DNA of 14,658 nucleotides from JAIEPT01 sp038217425 (GTDB taxonomy: Bacteria; Planctomycetota; Planctomycetia; Gemmatales; Gemmataceae). The position numbers were made by a program, and so were the translations under genes. How positions within the stretch are numbered: position 1 is the stretch's first letter; the number at the start of each line of letters is the position of its first letter. The DNA lies in contig JBBQPM010000175.1 of the NCBI GenBank assembly GCA_038217425.1, forward strand, positions 1 to 14,658, given 5' to 3'. Below, in pieces: positions 6,169 through 13,204 of this stretch. A model generated the notes under the pieces. It was given only the letters and a program-made list of their open reading frames with translations, made no database searches and was not told the origin of the DNA.

Positions 6169-8325
6169 ATGATGCGACCAGCCCTGGGCCGAGCGCTCGA
6201 ACTTTCGAAACAGCGTCGGCTCTTCGCGCTTTTGTCCTGGACGTCGTCGCTCGCCTCCCGGTTCTTCTCGGTAGGGCTTCTGCTGATCGGCCTGTTTCTC
6301 CTGGATCTCTTCATTTACCAGGGAACATTGCCCTCGTTCGCCGACCTGCCCGAGCGCGAACGGCAGCATTTCTTGCAATCGCTCGACAAGCTCAGCGCCG
6401 AAACGATCGACTCCGCCGTGCAGCGCTTGTTGCCGGAGGATGCGTCGGCGAAGAAGGCGCCCGTCACGCCGCGCGAGATCGAGCTGCGTCGGGCGCTGCT
6501 CTGGTGGGCGCTGGTCCCCGATCAAGTCGAACACGCGGTCGACTATCCCGCCGCCGTCGTCCGCGAACGATTCCTCGATCATTATAAGCGAATCGGCCTG
6601 GACGGTGCGGTCGAACAAGATCTGCGCGACATGGGCGCCCTCAGCCTCGTTGTTCGCGGCCATTCGACCTGGCAGAACGCCCCGCTCGAATGGCTCGTGA
6701 GCTGGAATCCGTGGATGACGTTCAGCAATCTGCGCTGCCTCGTCGGACTGTGCCTGGCCGGGCTGCTGTTCGCCCTCTTGCGCTGGGGGCTTGCCTGGCT
6801 CGGTCAATGGTTCGCACACCGGGCGGCCATGGACATCGCCTCCAGACTACGAAGAAACGCGTATCAGCATGCCGCTCGTCTATCGACGCTCGGGTTCGGC
6901 GTCGGCGGCAAGTCTAACGTCCTGGTCGCGCTCGCCGAGATCGACAAGCTCCGCAAGGGGCTGGTCCTTTGGCTCACTCTCGCCCTGCCCGAAGTCGTTC
7001 ATGCCGTGTTGCTCCTGTCGTTCGCCTTGTTTCTACAGCCCTCGCTCACGCTCATTCTCGTGATTCTCTCCGGGCTCGTCTTCTACGGCATGCGCTGGTT
7101 CCGCGCCATGCTTCGCAAACGGGCCGAGGTCGATCATCGCGCCAGTCTCAGGCAGTTCGGCTTCCTGCAGGAAAGCGTCGAGATGATCCGGCTCGTCCGC
7201 GGCTATTTCATGGACGCCTTCCATCAGAAGCGCATCGATCGCCAAATCGAGTCGCTCTCCGCCCGCCAGCTCAAACAAGCCTGGAGCGAATCGCTCGCGC
7301 AGCCCGCGCTGGCGCTCGGCATCCTCGTCGTCTTCTTTCTCGTCGTGTTCCTGGCCGGGCTCGTCCTCCTCCAGGGCTTTCTCGAGATCACCGCGCTCAT
7401 CCTGCTCTTCGTCACGCTCGGCATCCTCGGCTGGGTCGTGCACCGGCTCCTGGCGACGTCGGCGGCGCTTGATGCCGGGGAAGCCTGCGCCCAGGCGGTG
7501 TTCGCTTTTCTCGATCGCAAGGACACCCTGGGCGAGGCGATCGACGCTCAATTTCTCGAGAAAATCGAGCGCGGCATCGAGTTCGTGCAGGTCGGGCTGC
7601 GCGATCCCGATACCGGCAAGGTCCTCCTGCGCAGCGTCAGCTTTCAAATCCCCGCGAAGCAAAAGATCGCCCTCGTCGGCTTCGACGACGCCGAGAAGCT
7701 CGCGGTCGTTTCGCTTCTGGGCCGATTTCTCGATCCGACGCAGGGCCAGATCCGCATCGACAAAAAGAACCTGCGCTGGCTCACGCTCGAATCGGTCCGC
7801 GCCCAGGTCGCCTTCGTCCTGCAGAAGGAACTCATCTTCACCGACAGCGTGAGCCACAACATCTCCTGCGGCGACCCGTCGTATGCGATGCCGAAGATCA
7901 TCGAGGCGGCCAAGCTCGCGCATGCGCATCAGTTCATCTCGAAGCTCCCCAAAGGGTACGACGCACTGTTGGGGGAGGGGGGCCAAACGCTTAAGGCCGG
8001 GGAACAGTTTCGCATCGCCCTGGCCCGCGCCATCCTGCGCGACCCGGCCATGCTCGTCATCGAGGAGCCCCGGACCGCGTGGGACGACGACACCAAGGCC
8101 CTGATCGACGACACGCTGCAACGTTTCCTGCCGGGCCGAACCGTGCTCTTCGTCGCCCATCGGCTCTCGACCATTCGCAGCTGCAATCTCGTGGTGCTTC
8201 TCCATCAGGGGAAGGCGGCCGAACAGGGAGAGCATCGCGAGCTGATGGTGAGCAGCGATCTGTATCGACACTTGCAGTATCTGGAGTTCAACGAGTTCGC
8301 GAATCAAACGGGGGGAGCGACATGA
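6169..8325 (+). CDS. ABC-exporter-like fusion (membrane domain plus degenerate ATPase domain)
   Basis: This 718-residue protein has the half-transporter layout: membrane domain, then nucleotide-binding domain. I chose ATG 6169 (MMRPALG), in frame with a weaker GTG at 6124, because a GCGGGA lies about 8 nt upstream. Membrane segments are about 33-50, 187-211, two between 264 and 310, and two between 385 and 440. Between the first two is an unusual polar stretch of about 135 residues, probably outside the cytoplasm. In the ATPase domain (from about 478) the Walker A position reads GFDDAEKL (504-511), so K510 remains but the preceding Gly and following Ser/Thr are lost. The Q-loop Q552 is present, the signature is LKAGEQ (608-613) instead of LSGGQ, Walker B is MLVIEEP with E632 for the usual Asp and E633 kept, and H664 is kept in VAHRLSTI. 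ATP hydrolysis may be weak or absent. Its stop overlaps the next gene's start (ATGA). Substrate unknown. Confidence 0.88.
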   Translation: MMRPALGRALELSKQRRLFALLSWTSSLASRFFSVGLLLIGLFLLDLFIYQGTLPSFADLPERERQHFLQSLDKLSAETIDSAVQRLLPEDASAKKAPVTPREIELRRALLWWALVPDQVEHAVDYPAAVVRERFLDHYKRIGLDGAVEQDLRDMGALSLVVRGHSTWQNAPLEWLVSWNPWMTFSNLRCLVGLCLAGLLFALLRWGLAWLGQWFAHRAAMDIASRLRRNAYQHAARLSTLGFGVGGKSNVLVALAEIDKLRKGLVLWLTLALPEVVHAVLLLSFALFLQPSLTLILVILSGLVFYGMRWFRAMLRKRAEVDHRASLRQFGFLQESVEMIRLVRGYFMDAFHQKRIDRQIESLSARQLKQAWSESLAQPALALGILVVFFLVVFLAGLVLLQGFLEITALILLFVTLGILGWVVHRLLATSAALDAGEACAQAVFAFLDRKDTLGEAIDAQFLEKIERGIEFVQVGLRDPDTGKVLLRSVSFQIPAKQKIALVGFDDAEKLAVVSLLGRFLDPTQGQIRIDKKNLRWLTLESVRAQVAFVLQKELIFTDSVSHNISCGDPSYAMPKIIEAAKLAHAHQFISKLPKGYDALLGEGGQTLKAGEQFRIALARAILRDPAMLVIEEPRTAWDDDTKALIDDTLQRFLPGRTVLFVAHRLSTIRSCNLVVLLHQGKAAEQGEHRELMVSSDLYRHLQYLEFNEFANQTGGAT

Positions 8326-9116
8326 AGTTTGCCGCCGAGTTCGAAGCCGCGGAGGGTGCGGTGCAAAAAGCGAGCGCGTATCTCGTCGAGGAATACGCCC
8401 GCTTCCAGGCGATCGCCGACGCCCGCGCCGACATCTCGACCGCCGCCGACCGCGGTGCCCAGGAGATCATCTTACGGCATTTGCGTGAGGCTTTCCCGGA
8501 CGACGCGTTTTGCGCCGAGGAAGCGACCGATTCGCTCAAGACGTTGCCACAGACAGGGCCGCGCGTGTGGGTGATCGACCCGATCGACGGTACGCGCGGC
8601 TTCGCCAAGAAGGTGGGCGAGTTTTCGATCATGGTCGGCTTCGTTCACGAAGGCGAGATTGCACTGGGCATCGTGGCGCAGCCGGCGACCGAGCGCGTCA
8701 CCTACGCCGTCCGCGGTTCGGGGTGTTGGCGGCGCGACGGGGCGGAGTCGGCGGTTCGCTGCGCGGTCACGAAGGTCGCAAGTCTCGGCGATGCGACGCT
8801 TACGCAGAGCCATTCCAGTCGGCGCTCGGCGTTGGCCGAGAAGCTGGCGCCGGCACGGGTGATCCAGACGTATTCCGCGGGCATCAAACTGGCGCAGGTC
8901 GCGCGTGGGGAGGCCGACCTGTATCTCAACGATTATCATGAGTTCCACGACTGGGACATCTGCGCGGGCCATATCTTGGTTACCGAAGCGGGCGGCCGCG
9001 TCACCGGCATCCGCGGCGAGACGCTCGTCTACGGCACGCCGGGCGCCTGGCAGCGTCAGGGGTTGCTGGCGAGCAACGGGCTGCTGCACGAGGGAGCGGC
9101 GGCGCGTTTGGCATGA
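8322..9116 (+). CDS. Inositol-monophosphatase-fold phosphatase (CysQ / 3'(2'),5'-bisphosphate nucleotidase or histidinol-phosphatase type)
   Basis: This 264-residue protein has the Mg2+- and Li+-sensitive phosphatase fold. Metal ligands are visible in AEEATDS (E66/E67), DPIDGT (86-91, with D86 and D89) and WDICAGHILVTEAGG (W211, D212), in the normal order and spacing. Length fits. The ATG at 8322 overlaps the ABC gene stop by 4 nt and is preceded by GGGGGAG, so the two genes should be co-translated. The family removes phosphate from inositol phosphates, 3'-phosphoadenosine phosphates or histidinol phosphate; sequence alone does not decide which. The phrase EFSIMVGFVHEGE and the absence of an Ino-type pocket signature leave the nucleotidase or histidinol-phosphatase subgroups about equally likely. 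Cytoplasmic, with no signal peptide. A functional link with the ABC protein is suggested only by the overlap. Confidence 0.9.
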   Translation: MKFAAEFEAAEGAVQKASAYLVEEYARFQAIADARADISTAADRGAQEIILRHLREAFPDDAFCAEEATDSLKTLPQTGPRVWVIDPIDGTRGFAKKVGEFSIMVGFVHEGEIALGIVAQPATERVTYAVRGSGCWRRDGAESAVRCAVTKVASLGDATLTQSHSSRRSALAEKLAPARVIQTYSAGIKLAQVARGEADLYLNDYHEFHDWDICAGHILVTEAGGRVTGIRGETLVYGTPGAWQRQGLLASNGLLHEGAAARLA

Positions 9117-9183
9117 GGCCACGCTACGAGGCGTCGGCTAAACTACTTTTCATCTATGGGTTGATATCGAGACTCTGATTTTC

Positions 9184-9396
9184 GCCCCGGATGGGGCGAC
9201 GGAAGGTAGCCACGGGTGGAGCGTAGCGCAACCCGTGGTCGCCGAAAGGAGTCCGCCTGCCCCGATAGGGGCAGAGGAGATTACCGCTTTACCGGATAAG
9301 GTCTCCTTCGCTCCTCCGGAGCGATCCACGGGACGCGTCTTCCCACGGGTTGCGCTACGCTCCACCCGTGGCTACCTCCCTTCGCCCCTCCGGGGC
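9184..9396. repeat. Large imperfect inverted repeat (about 55-bp arms) with internal hairpins
   Basis: The left arm is about 9184-9238 and the right arm about 9343-9396. They are reverse complements over roughly 54 bp with a few mismatches and one indel near the outer ends. Each arm contains CCACGGGT...ACCCGTGG, itself a palindrome around GCGCTACGC. The centre holds a perfect 7-bp hairpin (9257-9263 with 9268-9274). The element fills the convergent spacer between the phosphatase and TIM-barrel genes. I see no gene inside it: a 71-codon frame through the right arm runs across the palindromes and has no family features. It is likely a dispersed planctomycete repeat with a terminator-like effect. 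Confidence 0.82.
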
Positions 9397-9403
9397 TAGT
9401 TTC

Positions 9404-10240
9404 CTAAGCGAAATTACGTAGAAACGCGTGGGCCGCGCGGGCCGTCGCCACCGCGTCGTAGCTGTGTCGGCTCAACTCCACGTACACGCCCGCGTCGTAA
9501 CCGATCTGATGCAGAGCCGCGAACACCTCCGCGAAGTCGATCTCGCCCTCCCCGAACCGCAGATGATCGTGCACGCCTTGCTTCATGTCTTCGAGATGGA
9601 CGTTCAGCAGACTCCCCTTCGATGCGAGGATGGCCTCCCCGACCGGCAGTTCCCCCTGGCATTGCAAGTGACCGACGTCGAGCGTCAGGCCGAAATTGGG
9701 CCGATCGACGCGGGCTCGCAGCTCGTAAAACTTGGGCATCGTGTCGATGAACATCCCGGGCTCGGGCTCGAACGCCAAGCGTACGTCTCGTGCCGCCGCG
9801 TAGTCGGCCAGGTTCTGGCATTCGCGGGTCAGTCGCCGCCAGAGGGTCGATTCCGCTTCCGCCTCGAACGGCGTGCCCGACCACAGGCTGACCGTTTGCC
9901 ATTTCAGATCCGCAGTCAGATCGACGCAGCGCTGGAGGAACGACTGCCGAACGAGGCGCTGCGGCTCATCGGGCGAGAGCAGCGTCGGTTGATGTTTCCG
10001 CCAGGGGTCGAGCAGAAAGCGGGCGCCGGTCTCGAGCACGCCGGTGAGGCCGAAGCGCTGGAGCCGCGAGCGAATGCTTTCCTTGCTGCACTCGAAGCCT
10101 GGATCGAAGGGATTGAGGACGCCGTGATCGACGGTGAGGGCGACGCCGCGGTAGCCGAGGCCGCCGAGGATTTCGAGGGCATCCTCGATGCGGTGGTGGG
10201 CGAAGCCGTTGGTGTTGTAACCGAGAAACATGGGAGGCAT
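9404..10240 (-). CDS. Xylose-isomerase-like TIM-barrel protein (sugar phosphate isomerase/epimerase family)
   Basis: This 278-residue protein fits the AP-endonuclease-2/xylose-isomerase-like TIM barrel family. It starts MPPMFLGYNTNGFAHH, an opening seen in this family, and carries the metal-binding set: E158 or E160 in LAFEPEPGMFID, D188 and H191 in LTLDVGHLQ, H215 and E217 in NVHLEDM, and E255 in YVELSRHS. HDHLRFGEGEIDF at 224-236 is the usual loop before the last strands. The start may be Met1 (10240) or Met4 (10231); neither has a clear ribosome site. There is no signal peptide, so it is cytoplasmic, unlike many planctomycete members that carry Tat signals. It is a lone leftward gene, divergent from the beta-propeller gene across a repeat. 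Isomerase or epimerase activity on a sugar is likely; the substrate is not known. Confidence 0.88.
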   Translation of the reverse strand: MPPMFLGYNTNGFAHHRIEDALEILGGLGYRGVALTVDHGVLNPFDPGFECSKESIRSRLQRFGLTGVLETGARFLLDPWRKHQPTLLSPDEPQRLVRQSFLQRCVDLTADLKWQTVSLWSGTPFEAEAESTLWRRLTRECQNLADYAAARDVRLAFEPEPGMFIDTMPKFYELRARVDRPNFGLTLDVGHLQCQGELPVGEAILASKGSLLNVHLEDMKQGVHDHLRFGEGEIDFAEVFAALHQIGYDAGVYVELSRHSYDAVATARAAHAFLRNFA

Positions 10241-10271
10241 CGGTAAGGATTTAGGCGCAGCGTGGGTTTAT

Positions 10272-10306
10272 TCCCGGGGGTTCGGAGTACCTCACCCACC
10301 GGGCTT
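10272..10306. repeat. Single arm of the GGTTCGGAGTACCTCACCC repeat
   Basis: Positions 10272-10306 match, with few changes, the arm at 14144-14178 and the reverse complement of the arm at 14087-14122. The core GGTTCGGAGTACCTCACCC is identical in all three. Only one arm is present here, in the divergent spacer between the TIM-barrel and beta-propeller genes. It ends a few bases before TATAGAAT (10315-10322), a possible -10 for the beta-propeller gene that lacks a recognisable -35. Confidence 0.8.
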
Positions 10307-10368
10307 ACAGACCGTATAGAATAGTCGAAGCGGCGGCGACTCGCCCGGTATTTCTTGGAGCATTGAAT

Positions 10369-11721
10369 ATGAAGCAGTTGAGCATCTTGGTCCTGGCCCT
10401 CTTCACGACGAATCTCTCGGCCGACGATTGGCCGCAATGGCTCGGTCCGCAGCGCGACGGCGTCTGGCGCGAGAAAGGCATCCTCAAGGAGTTCCCGGCC
10501 GGGGGCCCGAAGGTGCGCTGGCGCGTCCCCGTCGGCGGCGCCTACGCCGGGCCCTCCATCGCCCATGGTAAGGTCGTCGTCACCGACCGCATTCTCGCCG
10601 GCGGCACGGACAATCCCGCCAATCCCTTCTCCAAAGAAAAAGTCGGCGGCAAGGAACGCGTCCTCTGTCTCAACGAAGTCGACGGCAAACTTCTCTGGAA
10701 GCACGAATACCCGTCCGACTACACCATCAGCTACCCCGCCGGCCCGCGCTGCTCCCCCGCCATCGACGGCGATCGCGTCTACACTCTGGGCGCCATGGGC
10801 GATCTTTTCTGCTTCAACTTGAGCACCGGCGCCATCCTCTGGTCCAAACAACTCGCCACCGCCTACAAGACCGACGTCCCCTTCTGGGGCTTTGCTGGCC
10901 ATCCCCTCGTCGACGGCGATCTCCTCATCTGCCTGGTCGGCGGCAAGGGGAGCGCCGTCGTCGCCTTCGATAAGCGCAGCGGCAAAGAAGTCTGGAAGAA
11001 CCTCAGTGCCGAGAACCCGGGCTACGCGCCCCCCTTCATCCAGACCATCGACAACGTCCGCCAGCTCATCGTCTGGACGCCCGAGGAAGTCGCCTCGCTC
11101 AACCCCCGAACCGGCGAACAATACTGGACGCATCCCAACGTCAAGAAATACATCAAGGCCGGCCTCACCGTCTCCATGCCCCGGCTCGAAGGCAAGCAGA
11201 TGTTCTTCACGTCGTTCTACGAAGGCCCGATGATGCTGAAAGTGGACGGCGCCAAGACTCCCACGCTCGACTGGCGCGGCAAAGGCCGTAGCGAACAGCC
11301 CGACGAAACCGACGGCATCCACAGCATCATGCCCACGCCGATCTTCAAGGAGGGCCACATCTACGGCATCTGCAGCTACGGCGAACTCCGCTGCATCGAC
11401 GCCAAGGACGGCAGCCGAAAGTGGTCGACCCATGCCGCGACGACCGGCAAATCGATCCGCTGGGGCAATGCGTACCTGATCGATCACGAAGACCGCACGT
11501 TCATCTTCAGCGAGACGGGCGACCTGATCCTCGCCAAGTTGACCCCTGCGGGATACACCGAGATAAGCCGGGCGCACCTCATCGATCCGACGAACACGAT
11601 GGCCCGCGCCAAGACCGATCCGAAGCGACTGGTCAACTGGGCGCATCCCGCCTTCGCGAATCGTTCGATCTACGTGCGCAGCGACAAGGAGCTGATTTGC
11701 TACTCGCTGGCGCAGGAATAG
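10369..11721 (+). CDS. Exported PQQ-binding-like beta-propeller protein
   Basis: This 450-residue protein begins with a signal peptide (MKQLSILVLALFTTNLSA) followed directly by DDWPQWLGPQRDGVW, the characteristic opening of secreted planctomycete beta-propeller proteins. I chose ATG 10369 because GGAG lies 8 nt upstream; the in-frame TTG at 10363 would be too close to it. The body shows repeated propeller blades of the PQQ-enzyme type, such as GPSIAHGKVVVTD, VLCLNEVDGKLLWKHEYP, DRVYTLGAMGDLFCFNLST, GKEVWKN, ASLNPRTGEQYW and GELRCIDAKDGSRKW. No catalytic dehydrogenase motif is evident, so the propeller more likely serves as a binding or assembly scaffold in the periplasm. Length is normal. It is divergent from the TIM-barrel gene and about 130 nt upstream of greA, from which it appears separated by a terminator-like hairpin. 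Confidence 0.9.
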   Translation: MKQLSILVLALFTTNLSADDWPQWLGPQRDGVWREKGILKEFPAGGPKVRWRVPVGGAYAGPSIAHGKVVVTDRILAGGTDNPANPFSKEKVGGKERVLCLNEVDGKLLWKHEYPSDYTISYPAGPRCSPAIDGDRVYTLGAMGDLFCFNLSTGAILWSKQLATAYKTDVPFWGFAGHPLVDGDLLICLVGGKGSAVVAFDKRSGKEVWKNLSAENPGYAPPFIQTIDNVRQLIVWTPEEVASLNPRTGEQYWTHPNVKKYIKAGLTVSMPRLEGKQMFFTSFYEGPMMLKVDGAKTPTLDWRGKGRSEQPDETDGIHSIMPTPIFKEGHIYGICSYGELRCIDAKDGSRKWSTHAATTGKSIRWGNAYLIDHEDRTFIFSETGDLILAKLTPAGYTEISRAHLIDPTNTMARAKTDPKRLVNWAHPAFANRSIYVRSDKELICYSLAQE

Positions 11722-11773
11722 CGCCGGCCCATAAAAACGCGGCTCGCTCTGGTCTATTCCCGGTTCGGTCCGC

Positions 11774-11779
11774 TACAAT
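11774..11779 (+). promoter_or_regulatory. Candidate -10 element upstream of greA
   Basis: TACAAT, in the context CGCTACAATAATGCG, lies 72 nt upstream of the greA ATG in the beta-propeller/greA spacer. A start would fall near 11786, just before the hairpin at 11793-11822. No good -35 hexamer is visible at 16-18 nt. The same TACAAT hexamer is used in the candidate ABC-gene promoter. Prediction by eye only. Confidence 0.4.
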
Positions 11780-11792
11780 AATGCGTCGGGTT

Positions 11793-11830
11793 CCGCAGCG
11801 AGGCGTTTGGCCTTCGCTGCGGTTTTGTTT
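11793..11830 (+). terminator. Rho-independent terminator-like hairpin in the greA leader
   Basis: CCGCAGCGA (11793-11801) pairs perfectly with TCGCTGCGG (11814-11822), extended by two inner G-C pairs with a bulge. It is followed directly by TTTTGTTT (11823-11830). On the plus strand this is a textbook stem and T-tract. It lies downstream of the beta-propeller gene and also downstream of the candidate greA promoter, so it may end the former transcript and attenuate the latter. Confidence 0.62.
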
Positions 11831-11851
11831 GTCGCGAAAGGGGTACGTAGT

Positions 11852-12328
11852 ATGGCGGAAGATCGCATTCCCATGACGCGCGAGGGCTACGAAAAGCTCA
11901 AGGCCGACCTCGACCGCATGCAGAACTCCGAAATGCTCGAAGTCGCCAAGCGCATCGCCACCGCGCGCGAACTCGGCGACCTCAGCGAAAACGCCGAGTA
12001 TCACGCCGCCCGCGAGGACCAGGGCATGCTCCAGGCGCGCGTCGATTCGCTGCGTGACAAACTGAGCCGGGCCTACTTCCTCGAAAAAAGCAACCTCCCC
12101 AGCGATACCGTCGTCTTCGGCTCCAAGGTCAAAGTCAAGGACGTCAAGCACGGCGACGAGGAGGTCTACCAGATCGTCGGCCCCGGCGAAGAAGATTACA
12201 ACGAAAACCGCATCCTCACCTCCAGCCCCATCGGCCAGGGACTGCTCGGCAAGAAGATCGGCGAAACCGCCGAGATCGCCGTCCCCATGGGCAAGCTCAA
12301 GCTCAAGGTGCTGGAGATCTCGTTCTGA
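11852..12328 (+). CDS. greA: Transcription elongation factor GreA
   Basis: This 158-residue protein is a full-length GreA. It binds RNA polymerase through the secondary channel and stimulates cleavage of backtracked transcripts. The N-terminal coiled coil runs from about residue 9 to 80 (MTREGYEKLKADLDRMQ...), with the tip motif ARELGDLSENAEYHAARED, in which D43 and E46 are the acidic residues that hold the catalytic Mg2+. The C-terminal FKBP-like domain ends with SSPIGQGLLGKKIGETAEI and a final beta strand. The start ATG has AAAGGGG about 8 nt upstream. Its TGA overlaps the purC ATG by one base (TGATG, 12326-12330), implying coupled translation. Regulation may involve the hairpin and T-tract in its leader. 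Confidence 0.97.
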   Translation: MAEDRIPMTREGYEKLKADLDRMQNSEMLEVAKRIATARELGDLSENAEYHAAREDQGMLQARVDSLRDKLSRAYFLEKSNLPSDTVVFGSKVKVKDVKHGDEEVYQIVGPGEEDYNENRILTSSPIGQGLLGKKIGETAEIAVPMGKLKLKVLEISF

Positions 12329-13197
12329 TGCCCGCTCCGATGCTACAAAGCACGGTCCTAGGCGTCCCGTGCCGGCGCGGCAAGGTGCGCGACGTCTACG
12401 ACCTCGGCGACCGCCTGGTCATCGTCGCCAGCGATCGCATCAGCGCCTTCGACTGGGTCTTGCCGACCGGCATCCCCGACAAGGGGAAAATCCTCACGCA
12501 GATGACGCTATTTTGGCTCGACTTTCTTCAAGTCCCCAATCATTTTCTGTCGACCGATCTCAAGGAGATGGGCCCTGCGTTCGCAGATCAACACGAGCAG
12601 CTGGCGGGCCGCACGATGTTGGTCCGCAAGACGCAGGTCGTACCCATCGAATGCGTCGTGCGCGGCTACCTCGCCGGGTCCGGCTGGAAAGAGTACCGCC
12701 AATCGGGAACCGTGTGTCGTCAGAAGCTGCCGGCGAGATTGCGAGAAGGCGAGCGTTTGCCGGAACCGATCTTCACGCCGGCGACGAAGGCGGAATCGGG
12801 ACACGACGAGAATATCCCCTTCGAACAGATGGCTGCGGAGGTCGGCGACCTGGCGCACGAACTCAAGCGGCGCAGCATCGATATTTACGTAAGAGCGGCG
12901 GAGTATGCGGGTGGGCGAGGAATTCTGCTCGCGGACACGAAGTTTGAGTGGGGTCTACTGCCGTCGGGCGAGGCGATTCTGATCGACGAGGTGTTGACGC
13001 CGGACAGTTCGCGTTATTGGCCGGGCGAGACGTATGTGCCGGGCGCGTCGCCGCCGTCGTACGACAAGCAGTTTGTGCGCGATTGGCTGGAGCAATCGGG
13101 CTGGGACAAGAACAGCCCGCCGCCGCCGCTGCCGGAAGACGTGGTGACGCGAACGGGGGCGAAGTACCTCGAGGCGCTGACGCGTCTGACGCAGTAG
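12328..13197 (+). CDS. purC: Phosphoribosylaminoimidazole-succinocarboxamide synthase (SAICAR synthetase)
   Basis: PurC joins aspartate to CAIR with ATP in purine biosynthesis. The 289-residue length fits the longer bacterial form. Motifs are clear: RRGKVRDVYDLGDRLVIVAS near the start, SDRISAFDWVLPTGIPDKG, VECVVRGYLAGSGWKEY-like sequence at about residues 108-126 (the window has IECVVRGYLAGSGWKEY), DTKFEWG at about 206-212, and LIDEVLTPDSSRYWP. Catalytic and ATP-binding positions look intact. The start overlaps the greA stop, and the stop is 7 nt before the next gene, so greA, purC and the phosphotransferase-like gene probably form one transcript. Cytoplasmic housekeeping enzyme; high certainty. 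Confidence 0.97.
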   Translation: MPAPMLQSTVLGVPCRRGKVRDVYDLGDRLVIVASDRISAFDWVLPTGIPDKGKILTQMTLFWLDFLQVPNHFLSTDLKEMGPAFADQHEQLAGRTMLVRKTQVVPIECVVRGYLAGSGWKEYRQSGTVCRQKLPARLREGERLPEPIFTPATKAESGHDENIPFEQMAAEVGDLAHELKRRSIDIYVRAAEYAGGRGILLADTKFEWGLLPSGEAILIDEVLTPDSSRYWPGETYVPGASPPSYDKQFVRDWLEQSGWDKNSPPPPLPEDVVTRTGAKYLEALTRLTQ

Positions 13198-13204
13198 CAA
13201 TTTC

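Noticed and set aside
7033..8307. Minus-strand 424-codon frame opposite the ABC ATPase domain
   Set aside because: Acidic, repetitive composition mirrors the coding strand; no domain, no ribosome site, and the plus strand has clear ABC motifs.
9150..9365. 71-codon minus-strand frame between the phosphatase and TIM-barrel genes
   Set aside because: It lies within the large inverted repeat, and its sequence comes from the palindromic arms; no ribosome site or family match.
9916..11646. Minus-strand 576-codon frame opposite the beta-propeller gene
   Set aside because: It is antisense to a clear exported propeller gene and overlaps the TIM-barrel gene out of phase. The composition is typical of high-GC shadow frames, with no recognisable domain.
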